Assembly: GCA_004297485.1 (NCBI GenBank)
Contig: SCTM01000314.1
Coordinates: 1 to 64,000 of the forward strand
Direction: 5' to 3'
From: Rhodospirillaceae bacterium
GTDB lineage: Bacteria; Pseudomonadota; Alphaproteobacteria; Rhodospirillales; Rhodospirillaceae
Length of the DNA: 64,000 bases
The position numbers and the translations under genes are program-made. Numbering within the stretch: position 1 is the first letter of the stretch; each line of letters opens with the position of its first letter. The notes under the pieces were generated by a model. It was given only the letters and a program-made list of their open reading frames with translations, made no database searches and had not been told where the DNA came from. Positions 39,961 through 48,575 of this stretch are shown piece by piece.

Positions 39961-41109
39961 ATGAACCGCTCCATATCCGATCCGGCAAACCTGCCTCTCG
40001 CCGAAGCAACCGGCCGCGATACGTCTGACCTCGAAGCCGTTGACCGCGCCGTTGCCGAATTGCGCCGTGGCGGTGCCGTTGTGGTTACGGATGGCGGCGA
40101 AGGCGCTTTGATCCGTGCCGCGGAAACGGTGGATATCTGGCCTCTGCCGTTCTTCGATGGATCGGGCCTGGGTGTCCGTCGTCTGATTGTCACCGGCCGG
40201 CGCGCGGCCATTCTTGGCCTTGGTCAAGTCGGCGCTGTCGCGGTTGAGCTCTTTAGCAAAGACGAGTTCACGCCCGAGCATATTCGTCCGCTCATCGATC
40301 CCCAGGCGGAGGGACGACCGGTGCCGCCGCAGGGCATCACCGCGGTGATCGCGCCACAGCATGGCATTGCGGCCTCGGCGATCCGCCTCGGCAAGATCGC
40401 GCGCCTGTTGCCGGCCATCGTGATGGCGCCGCTGACGGAAGAGCCGGTTGCCTGGGCCCGCGCCAGCGGCCGTCTGATCGTGGATTGTCACGCCATCATG
40501 GCCTATGACCGCATGCAGGCGGGCGACCTGCGGGCCGTGAGCGAGGCCCGCGTTCCCCTGGCCGCGTGCGCGGATGCGCGCATTGTTTCATTCCGCCCAC
40601 GCGACGGCGGCGCGGAGCATCTCGCCATCGTCATCGGCCAGCCGGACCCGAACAAGCCCGTTCTGACCCGGCTGCATTCGGAATGTTTCACGGGCGATCT
40701 CATCGGATCGCTGCGGTGCGATTGCGGCGAGCAACTTCGTGGTGCCATCGCCATGATCGCCGAAGCCGGCAACGGTGTGCTGCTGTATCTGGCCCAGGAG
40801 GGCCGTGGGATCGGACTGGTCAACAAATTGCGGGCCTATGCCCTGCAGGATCAGGGCTTCGATACCCTGGATGCCAACGAGCAGTTGGGCTTCGATGATG
40901 ACGAGCGCGTTTATCTGCCTGCCGTGCGTATGTTGCGGGTTCTGGGCTTCACCGCTGTCCGTCTGCTGACAAACAACCCCGCCAAGGTGGGTGCCCTTGC
41001 CCGCCATGGGATCGAGGTGGCAGAGCGGGTCCCTCATGTTTTCCCATCGAACGAACATAACTGGACCTATCTGCAGACCAAGGCCAAGCGGTCCGGACAT
41101 CTGCTTTAG
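39961..41109 (+). CDS. ribA: GTP cyclohydrolase II with a degenerate RibB-like N-terminus
   Basis: First step of riboflavin synthesis from GTP. 382 residues. The C-terminal 200 are a full RibA: HSECFTGDLIGSLRCDCGEQ with the zinc Cys triad, YLAQEGRGIGLVNKLRAYAL and LLTNNPAKV. The N-terminal 170 residues align in style with the DHBP synthase domain (AVAELRRGGAVVVTDGGEGA) but lack its acidic R-E-x-E-G-D motif, so a second activity is unlikely. This fused, N-degenerate form occurs in other alphaproteobacteria. No FMN riboswitch is visible upstream. Confidence 0.93.
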   Translation: MNRSISDPANLPLAEATGRDTSDLEAVDRAVAELRRGGAVVVTDGGEGALIRAAETVDIWPLPFFDGSGLGVRRLIVTGRRAAILGLGQVGAVAVELFSKDEFTPEHIRPLIDPQAEGRPVPPQGITAVIAPQHGIAASAIRLGKIARLLPAIVMAPLTEEPVAWARASGRLIVDCHAIMAYDRMQAGDLRAVSEARVPLAACADARIVSFRPRDGGAEHLAIVIGQPDPNKPVLTRLHSECFTGDLIGSLRCDCGEQLRGAIAMIAEAGNGVLLYLAQEGRGIGLVNKLRAYALQDQGFDTLDANEQLGFDDDERVYLPAVRMLRVLGFTAVRLLTNNPAKVGALARHGIEVAERVPHVFPSNEHNWTYLQTKAKRSGHLL

Positions 41110-41190
41110 AGTCGGTATGAGGCAAGAGACGCCTCCCCGCACGGCAGTTCTTTCCCTGCTTACGCCCGCGCCCTCATTCGTCAATCCCAT

Positions 41191-41208
41191 AAGTAACTGA
41201 TTTTACTT
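41191..41208. promoter_or_regulatory. Inverted repeat upstream of the sigma-54 promoter
   Basis: AAGTAA (41191-41196), six bases, TTACTT (41203-41208). It lies 10-30 bases upstream of the -24 element, which is close for an enhancer site. It may bind a regulator or mark the end of ribA transcription. Function not established. Confidence 0.35.
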
Positions 41209-41218
41209 ATATATTTCA

Positions 41219-41234
41219 TGGCCCGGCTTTTGCT
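41219..41234 (+). promoter_or_regulatory. Sigma-54 (RpoN) promoter
   Basis: TGGCCCG (41219-41225), four bases, TTTGCT (ending 41234). GG and GC are exactly ten bases apart, and only one position (C for A) departs from the TGGCACG-N4-TTGCW consensus. Initiation is expected near 41245, giving a 19-nt leader that contains AAGGAG before ATG 41264. A 9-bp inverted repeat CTTTTGCTT/AAGCAAAAG (41227-41251) overlaps the -12 element. Confidence 0.7.
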
Positions 41235-41263
41235 TAGAGACAAAGCAAAAGGAGACCAAGGCC

Positions 41264-41893
41264 ATGGTCCGTCTGACGATTTCCGCTCTCGGCGCGCTTT
41301 GCGTCGCATTGATGAGTCTGCCCGCGACGGCAGCTAATTTCGGCGCCCCCGGCATGTCGACGGCCGTCGTTCAAACCCCCTCGACCAGCGCGGCGCGCCT
41401 CTATGCGTTGGGAATCACCACCCGCGCCCAAGCGAGCGTTGGCCAGGGCGACACCAGCCAGGCCAGCTTCGCGCCACCCATGACGACGACAGCAGCACCC
41501 CCGATTTCAGCCGCGACGCCCGTGGTTTGTGGAAGCGCAGCGGCGGGGTCCTCAAGTTCCGCCGTCGGTATTACGTCGGCGGTCACCGGCATGCGCTTCA
41601 TGCCGCTTCATCGCGACGCGGCCTCGCACACGTTTGCGGTACCGGCACGCCGGGAAATTGTCGCCTCGGCCCAAGCCCTGCGGGCGGCGGTTGCCGGTAG
41701 CAAGAACGAGAGCGACCTTGCACAGGCCGCGTTGCAGGCCGCCAATGCGCCTTCGCCCCAGACACAAGCCCAGACTGAACTCGCGAGCCTTACCGGCAAG
41801 ACCAACGCCGCCGCCTCCAATCCAACCGCCATGGCGAACGAAGAAGTGCTGGCGCAGATCCAGCGTTACCGGAATACGCACAACGCCTGGTGA
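41264..41893 (+). CDS. Exported Ala/Thr/Ser-rich protein of unknown function
   Basis: 209 residues, not recognised. A signal peptide (LGALCVALMSLPATAA) leads into a low-complexity mature chain rich in Ala, Thr, Ser and Gln, with one Cys (VVCGSA). A more structured C-terminal third (ARREIVASAQALRAAVAGSK onward) is probably helical. AAGGAG lies upstream of ATG 41264. It is unusual in sitting behind a near-consensus sigma-54 promoter, which suggests tightly controlled expression (nitrogen, motility or stress). An L,D-transpeptidase gene follows 53 bases later and may share the transcript. Confidence 0.78.
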   Translation: MVRLTISALGALCVALMSLPATAANFGAPGMSTAVVQTPSTSAARLYALGITTRAQASVGQGDTSQASFAPPMTTTAAPPISAATPVVCGSAAAGSSSSAVGITSAVTGMRFMPLHRDAASHTFAVPARREIVASAQALRAAVAGSKNESDLAQAALQAANAPSPQTQAQTELASLTGKTNAAASNPTAMANEEVLAQIQRYRNTHNAW

Positions 41894-41946
41894 AAAATCC
41901 TGCGTGAAATACTGGCGGAAGACATCCCGCCAACTACACTGCTTTC

Positions 41947-42468
41947 ATGGACATCGTTGTCACGCCCGATCCGTCACAGCCGCAACGGGGCACATTGACC
42001 TTTGGCGCGCACACGTATGATTGCGTCCTGGGGCGTAATGGCGTCAGTCAAACCAAGCGTGAAGGCGACGGCGCGACGCCGGTCGGGAGATTTTTGTTGC
42101 GGCGAGTCCTCTATCGGGCCGACCGCCTGCCACCGCCGCGCACCTCCTTGCCGGTGGAAACCATTACCACCGACGCCGGCTGGTGCGACGCGCCGGAAGA
42201 CCCCGCCTATAACATGCCGGTGGTGCTGCCCTATTCCGCCAGCGCCGAATCCCTATGGCGCGAGGATGGCCTTTACGATGTGATCGTTATTCTTGGGCAC
42301 AACGATGCGCCGGTGATCCCGGGCGCGGGAAGCGCGATTTTTCTCCACGTAGCGCCCGCGGACGGCGGGCCGACAGCGGGATGTATCGCCATGGCGCGCG
42401 CCGCGCTCGTCGCGCTGCTTGGCGCGGTCGATAAAGAAACCGCTGTCGTGATTCGGCGGGACTCTTAA
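41947..42468 (+). CDS. L,D-transpeptidase (YkuD) family protein
   Basis: 173 residues, essentially one YkuD domain. KREGDGATPVGRFLLRRVLY lies near the N-terminus, a His in VILGHND, and the catalytic motif FLHVAPADGGPTAGCIAM with the nucleophilic Cys. Lacking an obvious signal peptide, it resembles the short alphaproteobacterial YkuD proteins of unproven role; periplasmic members crosslink peptidoglycan or attach lipoproteins. The gene may be read from the sigma-54 promoter upstream. It converges with yggS with 16 bases between. Confidence 0.9.
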   Translation: MDIVVTPDPSQPQRGTLTFGAHTYDCVLGRNGVSQTKREGDGATPVGRFLLRRVLYRADRLPPPRTSLPVETITTDAGWCDAPEDPAYNMPVVLPYSASAESLWREDGLYDVIVILGHNDAPVIPGAGSAIFLHVAPADGGPTAGCIAMARAALVALLGAVDKETAVVIRRDS

Positions 42469-42484
42469 ACCGTCGGTTCAGAAA

Positions 42485-43186
42485 TCAGGTTCGCGCACCG
42501 AAAATCGCCGAGCCAATCCGCACGTGCGTGGCACCGAACATGAGCGCGATCTCGAAGTCACCGCTCATCCCCATGCTCAACCGGTTAAGCCCGTTGCGGC
42601 GTGCGATCTCGCGCAACAACGCAAAGTGTGGGCTTGGTTCATCAGTCACCGGCGGCACGCACATAAGGCCGACAACCGGCAAACGGAATTCGTCTCGGCA
42701 TTGGGCCACGAAACGATCCGCATCAGCCGGATCGACGCCTGCTTTCTGCGGCTCGCGCCCGGTATTTACTTGAACAAAGCAATCGAGGCGCCGGCCCTGT
42801 GTATCCATCTCGCGGCCAAGTTTTTCCGCGAGCTTCGGACGATCGACGGTCTGGATTGTATCGAACAGGCCGACGGCCTCTGACACTTTGTTGGTCTGCA
42901 AGGGGCCGATGAGGTGAAGCGTCATGTTGGCCGCGAGCTTGCGCAAGGCCGGCCACTTACCGGCCGCCTCTTGAACCCGGTTCTCACCGAAATGACGGTG
43001 GCCCGCAATGATCACCGGCGTGATCGTTTCCACCGGCACGGTTTTAGTCACGGCGATCACGATGGGCGCAGGCCTGCTCTCATGTGTAGACGCGGCAACG
43101 CGGGCCTGTATGTGAGCCAGGTTCGCGACAGCCGAGGGCGGCGTGTCAGCGCGCGATGGATTCTGCGGGTCTTGGGAGATCGCCAT
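42485..43186 (-). CDS. YggS-family pyridoxal-phosphate homeostasis protein
   Basis: 233 residues. The single-domain PLP barrel has the cofactor lysine in IVIAVTKTVPVE (Lys48), followed by HFGENRVQEAAGKW, LHLIGPLQTNK and the C-terminal LSMGMSGDFEIALMFGATHV. Binds PLP and helps balance vitamin B6 and amino-acid pools without known catalysis. The thiE-like gene starts 21 bases away in the other direction. Confidence 0.95.
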   Translation of the reverse strand: MAISQDPQNPSRADTPPSAVANLAHIQARVAASTHESRPAPIVIAVTKTVPVETITPVIIAGHRHFGENRVQEAAGKWPALRKLAANMTLHLIGPLQTNKVSEAVGLFDTIQTVDRPKLAEKLGREMDTQGRRLDCFVQVNTGREPQKAGVDPADADRFVAQCRDEFRLPVVGLMCVPPVTDEPSPHFALLREIARRNGLNRLSMGMSGDFEIALMFGATHVRIGSAIFGART

Positions 43187-43207
43187 GGGGGCTCTAATAT
43201 CCGATCA

Positions 43208-43831
43208 ATGTACACGTTCGCAAATGCTGCCGCGCGCCTCAGACCCGGTACACACCGCCGTGGCGGCCTATGGGTGTTGCCGTCCCTGTGGCTAATGACC
43301 GACGCCGTCCGCATGGAAGATCCGGTGGCCGCCGTGTTGCGCCTTCCGCGCGGCAGCGGTGTCATCCTCAGGCATACTGACCCCGCGCGGTTGCGAGCAC
43401 TGGCAGAAATCCTGGTGCCCCTATGCCGCCGCCGCCGCGTGATGTGCCTGATCGCGGGCGATTGGCGGCTGGCGGCGCGGTTGAAGGCTGACGGTGTTCA
43501 CCTGCCTGAGCGCATGGCCCGATACGGCACAGTTGCGGCGACTCTATTGTGGCGGCGTCAAAGTGGACATGTGCTGACGACGGCCGCACATGGACTAAGG
43601 GCAATGGTCGATGGAGTGCGCTTGAAAACCGACGCGATCTTGCTCGCGCCGGTGTTCACCACAGCGAGTCATCCGCGCACGCGGACACTCGGCGCGGTCC
43701 GTTTCACCGCCCTGGTCCGTCAGGTTTCATGTCCGGTGCTGGCGCTGGGTGGAATAACCGCGGGCACGATCAAACGCCTTACCGCAAGCGGAGCAAGCGG
43801 TATTGCCGGAATCAGTTGGAATGTGAATTAG
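43208..43831 (+). CDS. Thiamine-phosphate-synthase-like (ThiE/TenI) protein
   Basis: 207 residues from ATG 43208. TIM-barrel features of the ThiE/TenI family are present: LWLMTDAVRMEDP, ADGVHLPERMA (Gly-V-H-L), DAILLAPVFTTASHPRTRTL and the phosphate-binding LALGGITAGTIKRL with ASGASGIAGI. Several ThiE active-site residues are hard to match, so it may act as a TenI-type regulator or salvage enzyme instead. The long upstream open frame to 42914 is antisense yggS. Its stop overlaps that of the convergent porin gene. Confidence 0.8.
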   Translation: MYTFANAAARLRPGTHRRGGLWVLPSLWLMTDAVRMEDPVAAVLRLPRGSGVILRHTDPARLRALAEILVPLCRRRRVMCLIAGDWRLAARLKADGVHLPERMARYGTVAATLLWRRQSGHVLTTAAHGLRAMVDGVRLKTDAILLAPVFTTASHPRTRTLGAVRFTALVRQVSCPVLALGGITAGTIKRLTASGASGIAGISWNVN

Positions 43832-44580
43832 AACTTCAGCTGGACTCCAACCCGCGCGCCGGTGCCTTGCGGCGCCTCGGCGTTTGCCGGCGCCGTAAGC
43901 GGGTTTGAAGTTGCACGCAGATCGCGGTTGCCTGTGAATGCATCCGCATTGAGGCGCACGCGCGGCGTGAGCTGGTAGATGCCGCCAACCATCCAGAGAC
44001 GATTGTTATTGTCCTGCTGTTCAGCAAGACCCATGGGTTGTGCCGTCATGTAAGTGACGCGCAGATCGAATCTGCCCGCCTCATACCCGACACCGGCCAG
44101 CCAACCCCTGTTGGCGTCGTTGAGAAGGCGTGATGTCGTTTCGGTGGCATCGGAAGAGACACCCGCGCGCAGATAAAAACCGGCGAAGCCAACGCTCGCG
44201 CCCAGGTTCCAGCCGTTGGTCGGCGCGCTTTCAAACAGGTTGGCGCGGCTGTTGTAGCCGCCGAAGACGCCCAGTTGGCTGCCGCGGAATCCGGCCTTGT
44301 AGGTCGCCGCAAAACCCTGCGCCGCATCGAACCCGCCGCCGGTGGTCAGGGACCGGGAAAGAAATGGAGAATCAGGCAGGGCACCAAGTGTCGCGCCACC
44401 GAATGCCGGCGTGAGGTAGCTGGCCGTGACCGGCTCGAATAGGGACACGGAGAGAGTGACCGGAGAAACCGGTGCCACGCGCGCATCGCCGACCCGCACG
44501 TCCACCGCCCACGCGGGTGCCAAGCCGACACTCGCAATAGCGAGAAAATTCAAGGCGATAAGGGCTAGTGGGAAACGCAT
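43828..44580 (-). CDS. Porin-like outer membrane beta-barrel protein
   Basis: 250 residues. A signal peptide (ALIALNFLAIASVGLAPAWA) is followed by alternating hydrophobic/polar strands and a C-terminal Phe (VGVQLKF), the outer-membrane barrel signature. GFAATYKAGFRGSQLGVFGG, LAGVGYEAGRFDLRVTYM and LWMVGGIYQLTPRVRLNADA are porin-like strands. It resembles small alphaproteobacterial porins (Porin_4-like). ATG 44580 starts the signal peptide. Its stop overlaps the thiE-like stop. Confidence 0.8.
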   Translation of the reverse strand: MRFPLALIALNFLAIASVGLAPAWAVDVRVGDARVAPVSPVTLSVSLFEPVTASYLTPAFGGATLGALPDSPFLSRSLTTGGGFDAAQGFAATYKAGFRGSQLGVFGGYNSRANLFESAPTNGWNLGASVGFAGFYLRAGVSSDATETTSRLLNDANRGWLAGVGYEAGRFDLRVTYMTAQPMGLAEQQDNNNRLWMVGGIYQLTPRVRLNADAFTGNRDLRATSNPLTAPANAEAPQGTGARVGVQLKF

Positions 44581-44870
44581 GACAGCTGAGTGCGCGCAAG
44601 GGTTGTCGATATTAACGATTTTGGGAAATTCGCACCCCCCCTCACGGGGGTCAAGGCAGTGGACACGGGCTACCATTCATCCTGAGGTTCTGTGGCAATT
44701 TACGCACAGTTTTCACCTGTAATTCGATGATTTTCCCATAAAATCGGCGTTTCACGACCGCCAGTCGCCGTTGAGAGCCGAATCCCATCGGCGACGAACC
44801 CCGCAAGCGGGCGATCACACCAAGAAACCGCGACTCGACAGAGCACGTAACGGTGCTTCTGGCGGACGCG
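44581..44870. other. Intergenic region between rimK and the small porin
   Basis: 290 bases without a credible gene. A hairpin around 44635-44650 (CCCCCC/GGGGG arms) is the only structure seen. The porin promoter must lie here on the minus strand, but no convincing hexamers were found. Confidence 0.35.
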
Positions 44871-45776
44871 TTAGCCTTCACCCCTGGTCTTGGTCCGGTT
44901 GGGTTTGGCGTTCTTTTCCAGGAACTCAACCATCATCGTGGCGATATCCTGGCCGGTGGCTGACTCGATCCCTTCAAGCCCCGGCGTCGAATTGACTTCC
45001 ATGACCACCGGCCCGTGGTTGGACCGGAGCATGTCGACGCCGCAGACGTTGAGACCAATGATCTTGGCGACGCGCACCGCCGTCGAGCGCTCCTCGGGAG
45101 TGATCTTCACCGCCTGGGCCTTGCCGCCGCGATGAAGGTTGGAGCGAAACTCGTCCGGGGCGCCGGTCCGCTGCATGGCGGCGACCACTTTGCCACCGAT
45201 GACGAAGGCGCGGATGTCTGAACCGCTCGCCTCGCGTATGAACTCCTGTACCAGAATGTTCGCTTCGACGCCGCCGAAGGCTTCGATCATGCTTTTCGCC
45301 GAGGTGCGGGTTTCGGCGAGGACAACCCCGATTCCCTGGGTACCTTCAAGCAGCTTCACCACCAGCGGCGTACCGCCGACCATGTCGATGAGATCGTCCG
45401 CCTGGCTGGTGGCATGGGCAAACGCCGTCACCGGCAGACCGATGCCTTTGCGCGACAGGAGCTGTAAACACCGCAGCTTGTCGCGCGACCGGCCGATCGC
45501 CACCGACTCATTGAGCGGATAGACCCCCATCATCTCGAACTGACGCAACACGGCGAGACCGTAGAACGTCACCGATGCGCCGATACGCGGAATCACCGCA
45601 TCGAAGCCTTGAAGACTGCGACCGCGATAACGCACGTCAGGGCGATGGGACGCGATATTCATGTAGCAGCGCAGGGTATCGATGACCTCGATCTCGTGAC
45701 CTCGCGCCCGCGCGGCCGCGACGATGCGCTTGTGGGAATAGAGGTTCGCGTTGCGCGCGAGCATCGCCAGCTTCAT
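44871..45776 (-). CDS. rimK: RimK: ATP-grasp ligase for S6 C-terminal glutamylation
   Basis: 301 residues from ATG 45776. The ATP-grasp ligase has the family-specific start [20 protein letters not shown], then [36 protein letters not shown] and the metal-binding [14 protein letters not shown]. RimK adds glutamates to the C-terminus of ribosomal protein S6. A rimB-type protease gene follows upstream on the same strand, as in the Pseudomonas rimABK system. AGGG lies eight bases before the start. The 5' extension to 45863 is not family-like. Confidence 0.94.
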   Translation of the reverse strand: MKLAMLARNANLYSHKRIVAAARARGHEIEVIDTLRCYMNIASHRPDVRYRGRSLQGFDAVIPRIGASVTFYGLAVLRQFEMMGVYPLNESVAIGRSRDKLRCLQLLSRKGIGLPVTAFAHATSQADDLIDMVGGTPLVVKLLEGTQGIGVVLAETRTSAKSMIEAFGGVEANILVQEFIREASGSDIRAFVIGGKVVAAMQRTGAPDEFRSNLHRGGKAQAVKITPEERSTAVRVAKIIGLNVCGVDMLRSNHGPVVMEVNSTPGLEGIESATGQDIATMMVEFLEKNAKPNRTKTRGEG

Positions 45777-45946
45777 GGAACCAACCCTAATGTCTTGGCA
45801 TAACGGCGGACGCGCCGGATCGAACAGCGCGCTAGCGTTAGGACAACACGCGCCCGGCTTCAACCTTGCTTTCGTGACCTACGACAACGCCGGGAATTAA
45901 TAATAGTTCATATTATCAGTGAGTTGGGATCACAATTGGCCACCGG

Positions 45947-46492
45947 CTACTTGGATGTGGCGCGGGTGCGGGCTTTTTTCCGCTTCACCACAAAGGACCG
46001 CCCCGGGTCGACCAGGTAACGCCGCCGGATCGCCTGACGGCCGATCAGAAGCCGAAAGCCCATGCTGTCCCGGTTGCTGAGGGTCAATTCGATGGGCCAG
46101 ATGGACTTGCCCAGCTTGAGGGTCGTGCGGATGACGTAACGCTCCTGGGAGTTTCCCCCGGAGTCCGTGATCCGCCGCCGGTCGATCACGCGGGCGACGC
46201 AGGCGATCTCAGGCTTGCGATGACGCTGTTTGGGATGCACCAGAAAACGGACAAACGCGCCGCCGTCCTTGGTGAAGGGCATGACCTTGAAGGCGTGGAT
46301 GGCCGAGGTCCGCGCGCCGCTGTCGATCTTGGCCTTGATGCGACCGCCGTACAGATCGGGCAGCCGCACCCATTCGCGCCAGCCAATGAGCTTCTTCTTG
46401 GGTTTGCCGCTTTTGAGCGGCCGCCTGGGTCTAGAAGTCGAGCTTGATCCCACCAACCAGGCCTTTGCTGTCGTAGCTGATGCCAGTGCCAT
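45947..46492 (-). CDS. RimB-like retropepsin-type protease
   Basis: 181 residues. The core IGWREWVRLPDLYGGRIKAK runs into IDSGARTSAIHA, the D-S-G motif of the 'Zn_protease'/RimB retropepsin-like family; RMLLI-like GFRLLIGRQAIRRRYLVDPG follows. In Pseudomonas, RimB removes glutamates added by RimK, and the adjacency to rimK fits that. The C-terminal tail is Lys/Arg-rich. ATG 46492 overlaps the end of the upstream porin by 62 bases; no better in-frame ATG exists, so a downstream non-ATG start is possible. Confidence 0.82.
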   Translation of the reverse strand: MALASATTAKAWLVGSSSTSRPRRPLKSGKPKKKLIGWREWVRLPDLYGGRIKAKIDSGARTSAIHAFKVMPFTKDGGAFVRFLVHPKQRHRKPEIACVARVIDRRRITDSGGNSQERYVIRTTLKLGKSIWPIELTLSNRDSMGFRLLIGRQAIRRRYLVDPGRSFVVKRKKARTRATSK

Positions 46493-47498
46493 CGCGCTGA
46501 TCAGCGTAGAAGCCGATCATGCCAAGACTGACCCCCGGCGCAAGTTTGTAGGCCGACTGCAGCTGTACGCGATTCACCATTTCGTGGTGGAGAGCGCCAA
46601 ACACAGACAAGCGGGTGGCATGGCGGAAGTCGGTGGAGAATCGCCAACGATCGATGGCATAGAGCGCGCCCATGGCCCACGCTTTTTCGTTTAGGCCGCT
46701 GGCAGGCGATGTATCCATGTAGGCCCCGGCCAGCTCCCAGCCACCGTAGGTGAGGCCGGCCGAAAGATTCCATGCGCGGGTGGTGCTTTTGACGTTCGGA
46801 ACAATGGGTGCGTCAGGTGCCGCGACCGTGAAATAGCCGCCGGCAAAGCGATAGGTACCGCCGGTAAAGTCACCATCGTAGTCGGCGGTCACGTCAACGG
46901 CGTTATGCGCCTTGGTGCGCAAGTCCACCGGACCGGTGGCGGCATCGGTGGTCGGATGGTAGGTCACGCCCAGGCGAAGGCCGTAAAACGCCGGGCTTTG
47001 ATAGGACAGGCCCGCAGCGTTCTCCACAAAGCGCTTGAATGTCAGGGCATCGCGCATGGTAAGTCCCGTGCGCGGCTCAACGGCGTCGGCGATCAGTTCT
47101 TCATCAGCGGTAAAGAACGCCTCCGGTATGGGATCGCCGATCACCATGGTGTTGGCGTCAAAATTCGTGCCGGCGCGGAAATTGCCGAAGTCGGTTCCCA
47201 CGTCCACATAGGCGAGATTGAGGTTCTGCTTATTCCCGTTGGCGATATCGTAGCGGCCATAGGCGCGGATCGTAGTGCCGTCGGCTGTGGTCGTTTTGGC
47301 TTCAGCCGCGATCAACGCCTCGTTGAACTGGCCGGCGGCGTTGAGTTTTTCCGGCGGCGCCGTCTGTTGATCGGCAACGAAGAAATATTCCCGCAACCGA
47401 CCGCCGAGCCCGACGGTGAGGGGATCGGCCGCAACCGACGGCCGCGCCAGCAGCAAAAGCCCCACCAAGACGAAAAACGGTCGCATCCAACAGCCCAT
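46431..47498 (-). CDS. Porin family outer membrane protein
   Basis: 356 residues from ATG 47498 (GGAG ten bases upstream). A signal peptide (RPFFVLVGLLLLARPSVAA) is followed by LTVGLGGRLREYFFVADQQT and a barrel pattern ending GLVGGIKLDF with terminal Phe. KQNLNLAYVDVGTDFGNFRA and RFSTDFRHATRLSVFGALHH resemble the Porin_4/OmpC-like trimeric porins of alphaproteobacteria. Probably a general diffusion channel. Its 3' end overlaps the rimB-like start. Confidence 0.85.
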   Translation of the reverse strand: MGCWMRPFFVLVGLLLLARPSVAADPLTVGLGGRLREYFFVADQQTAPPEKLNAAGQFNEALIAAEAKTTTADGTTIRAYGRYDIANGNKQNLNLAYVDVGTDFGNFRAGTNFDANTMVIGDPIPEAFFTADEELIADAVEPRTGLTMRDALTFKRFVENAAGLSYQSPAFYGLRLGVTYHPTTDAATGPVDLRTKAHNAVDVTADYDGDFTGGTYRFAGGYFTVAAPDAPIVPNVKSTTRAWNLSAGLTYGGWELAGAYMDTSPASGLNEKAWAMGALYAIDRWRFSTDFRHATRLSVFGALHHEMVNRVQLQSAYKLAPGVSLGMIGFYADQRDGTGISYDSKGLVGGIKLDF

Positions 47499-47728
47499 CG
47501 TCGCGCAGCTCCCGTCTCTTGCCGGCCGGCGGAACCAGGTGCGGGCCGGAAAGGATTCTAGAGCGATATCCGATCGCATTGAATCGGCAAAGAGTCTCGT
47601 CGTTTAAGTGCGATGCTTTTCATGCCTGCCGCTGCCTTAAACGGCAGCGAAAAGTGTCGCGGCGCCGAAAAAATACGTATGGTGCTGCCCATGGCCGTGG
47701 ATTCCTTGGCCATATCGGGTACTAGCCC

Positions 47729-47757
47729 TTCGCAAGAGCCTGTGCCTTAGCTATAAA
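47729..47757 (+). promoter_or_regulatory. Probable promoter of the DUF3576 lipoprotein gene
   Basis: TTCGCA (47729-47734) and TATAAA (47752-47757), 17 bp apart, give initiation near 47764 and a leader of about 70 nt with a small ACCCT/AGGGT hairpin before ATG 47833. Confidence 0.4.
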
Positions 47758-47832
47758 CGGCCCGCCTTGTGATGGGGCACCCTCGGAGGGTAAAGCCCTT
47801 ACCGGGACAAATACGTCAAGGAGAACAATGGA

Positions 47833-48387
47833 ATGTTCGGTTTCGGCCGCCCCAGTTGCTTCACCGCCCGCTTTGCTGCCCCATGGGTGGCGATCGGTCT
47901 TAGCCTGACGCTTGGGGCATGCGGGTCTTCGTCCAAACAGGTTTTCCAACGATCCCCGGACGTGAGCCGCGAGGAGGCCGCCAATCGCGACCAGGGCTCC
48001 ATGTTCGGCAAGGGCCTGAACCTGTTTTCCAGTTCCAAGTCCGATGCCAGCCCGGAAGTGGCGGTAAACGCCTTCCTATGGCGGGCCGCCTTGGACACGG
48101 TTGCTTTCATGCCGCTGGCGTCCGCCGACCCCTTCGGTGGAATCATCATTACGGATTGGTACAGCCTGCCGGAAAGCCCGGACGAACGCTTCAAGGTGAA
48201 CGTGTACATTCTCGGCCGCGCCCTGCGGGCCGATGGACTGAAAGTGTCGGTGTTCCGCCAGACACGCGGTCCCTCGGGCGCTTGGAGCGACACGGCCGTC
48301 GGGCCCGAAGTTAACCCCGATTTCGAGGACGCGGTTTTGTCCCGGGCACGGGAACTCCGCTTACAGGCCGTCAACGAAAAGGGCTGA
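47833..48387 (+). CDS. DUF3576-family lipoprotein
   Basis: 184 residues. A lipoprotein signal ends LTLGAC, followed by a Ser-rich linker and the highly conserved DUF3576 core: VNAFLWRAALDTVAFMPLAS, then DPFGGIIITDWYSLPESPDE and RFKVNVYILGRALRADG. Function unknown; the family is restricted mainly to alphaproteobacteria and usually precedes leuS-lptE-holA, as here, so an outer-membrane or LPS-assembly role is a fair guess. AAGGAG lies about ten bases before ATG 47833. Confidence 0.92.
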   Translation: MFGFGRPSCFTARFAAPWVAIGLSLTLGACGSSSKQVFQRSPDVSREEAANRDQGSMFGKGLNLFSSSKSDASPEVAVNAFLWRAALDTVAFMPLASADPFGGIIITDWYSLPESPDERFKVNVYILGRALRADGLKVSVFRQTRGPSGAWSDTAVGPEVNPDFEDAVLSRARELRLQAVNEKG

Positions 48388-48575
48388 TCTCTAGCAGGCG
48401 CCTAGGCGTGAAGCCCCGGGGCGGGCAGGCCGGGCAGCGGGAGAACGCGGTCCGCACCGTTCTGTGATCGCGATTTTGTGATCACGCTGGCGAAACATCG
48501 CCGGGACTTGCCGATCTTCCGTTCTGCCGAACCTCAAAGCGCCATGCTAACCACATCCATGTAGACAGGCAGGAC

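Noticed and set aside
47630-47649. Hairpin CGCTGCC/GGCAGCG as a terminator
   Set aside because: No T run on either strand next to the stem.
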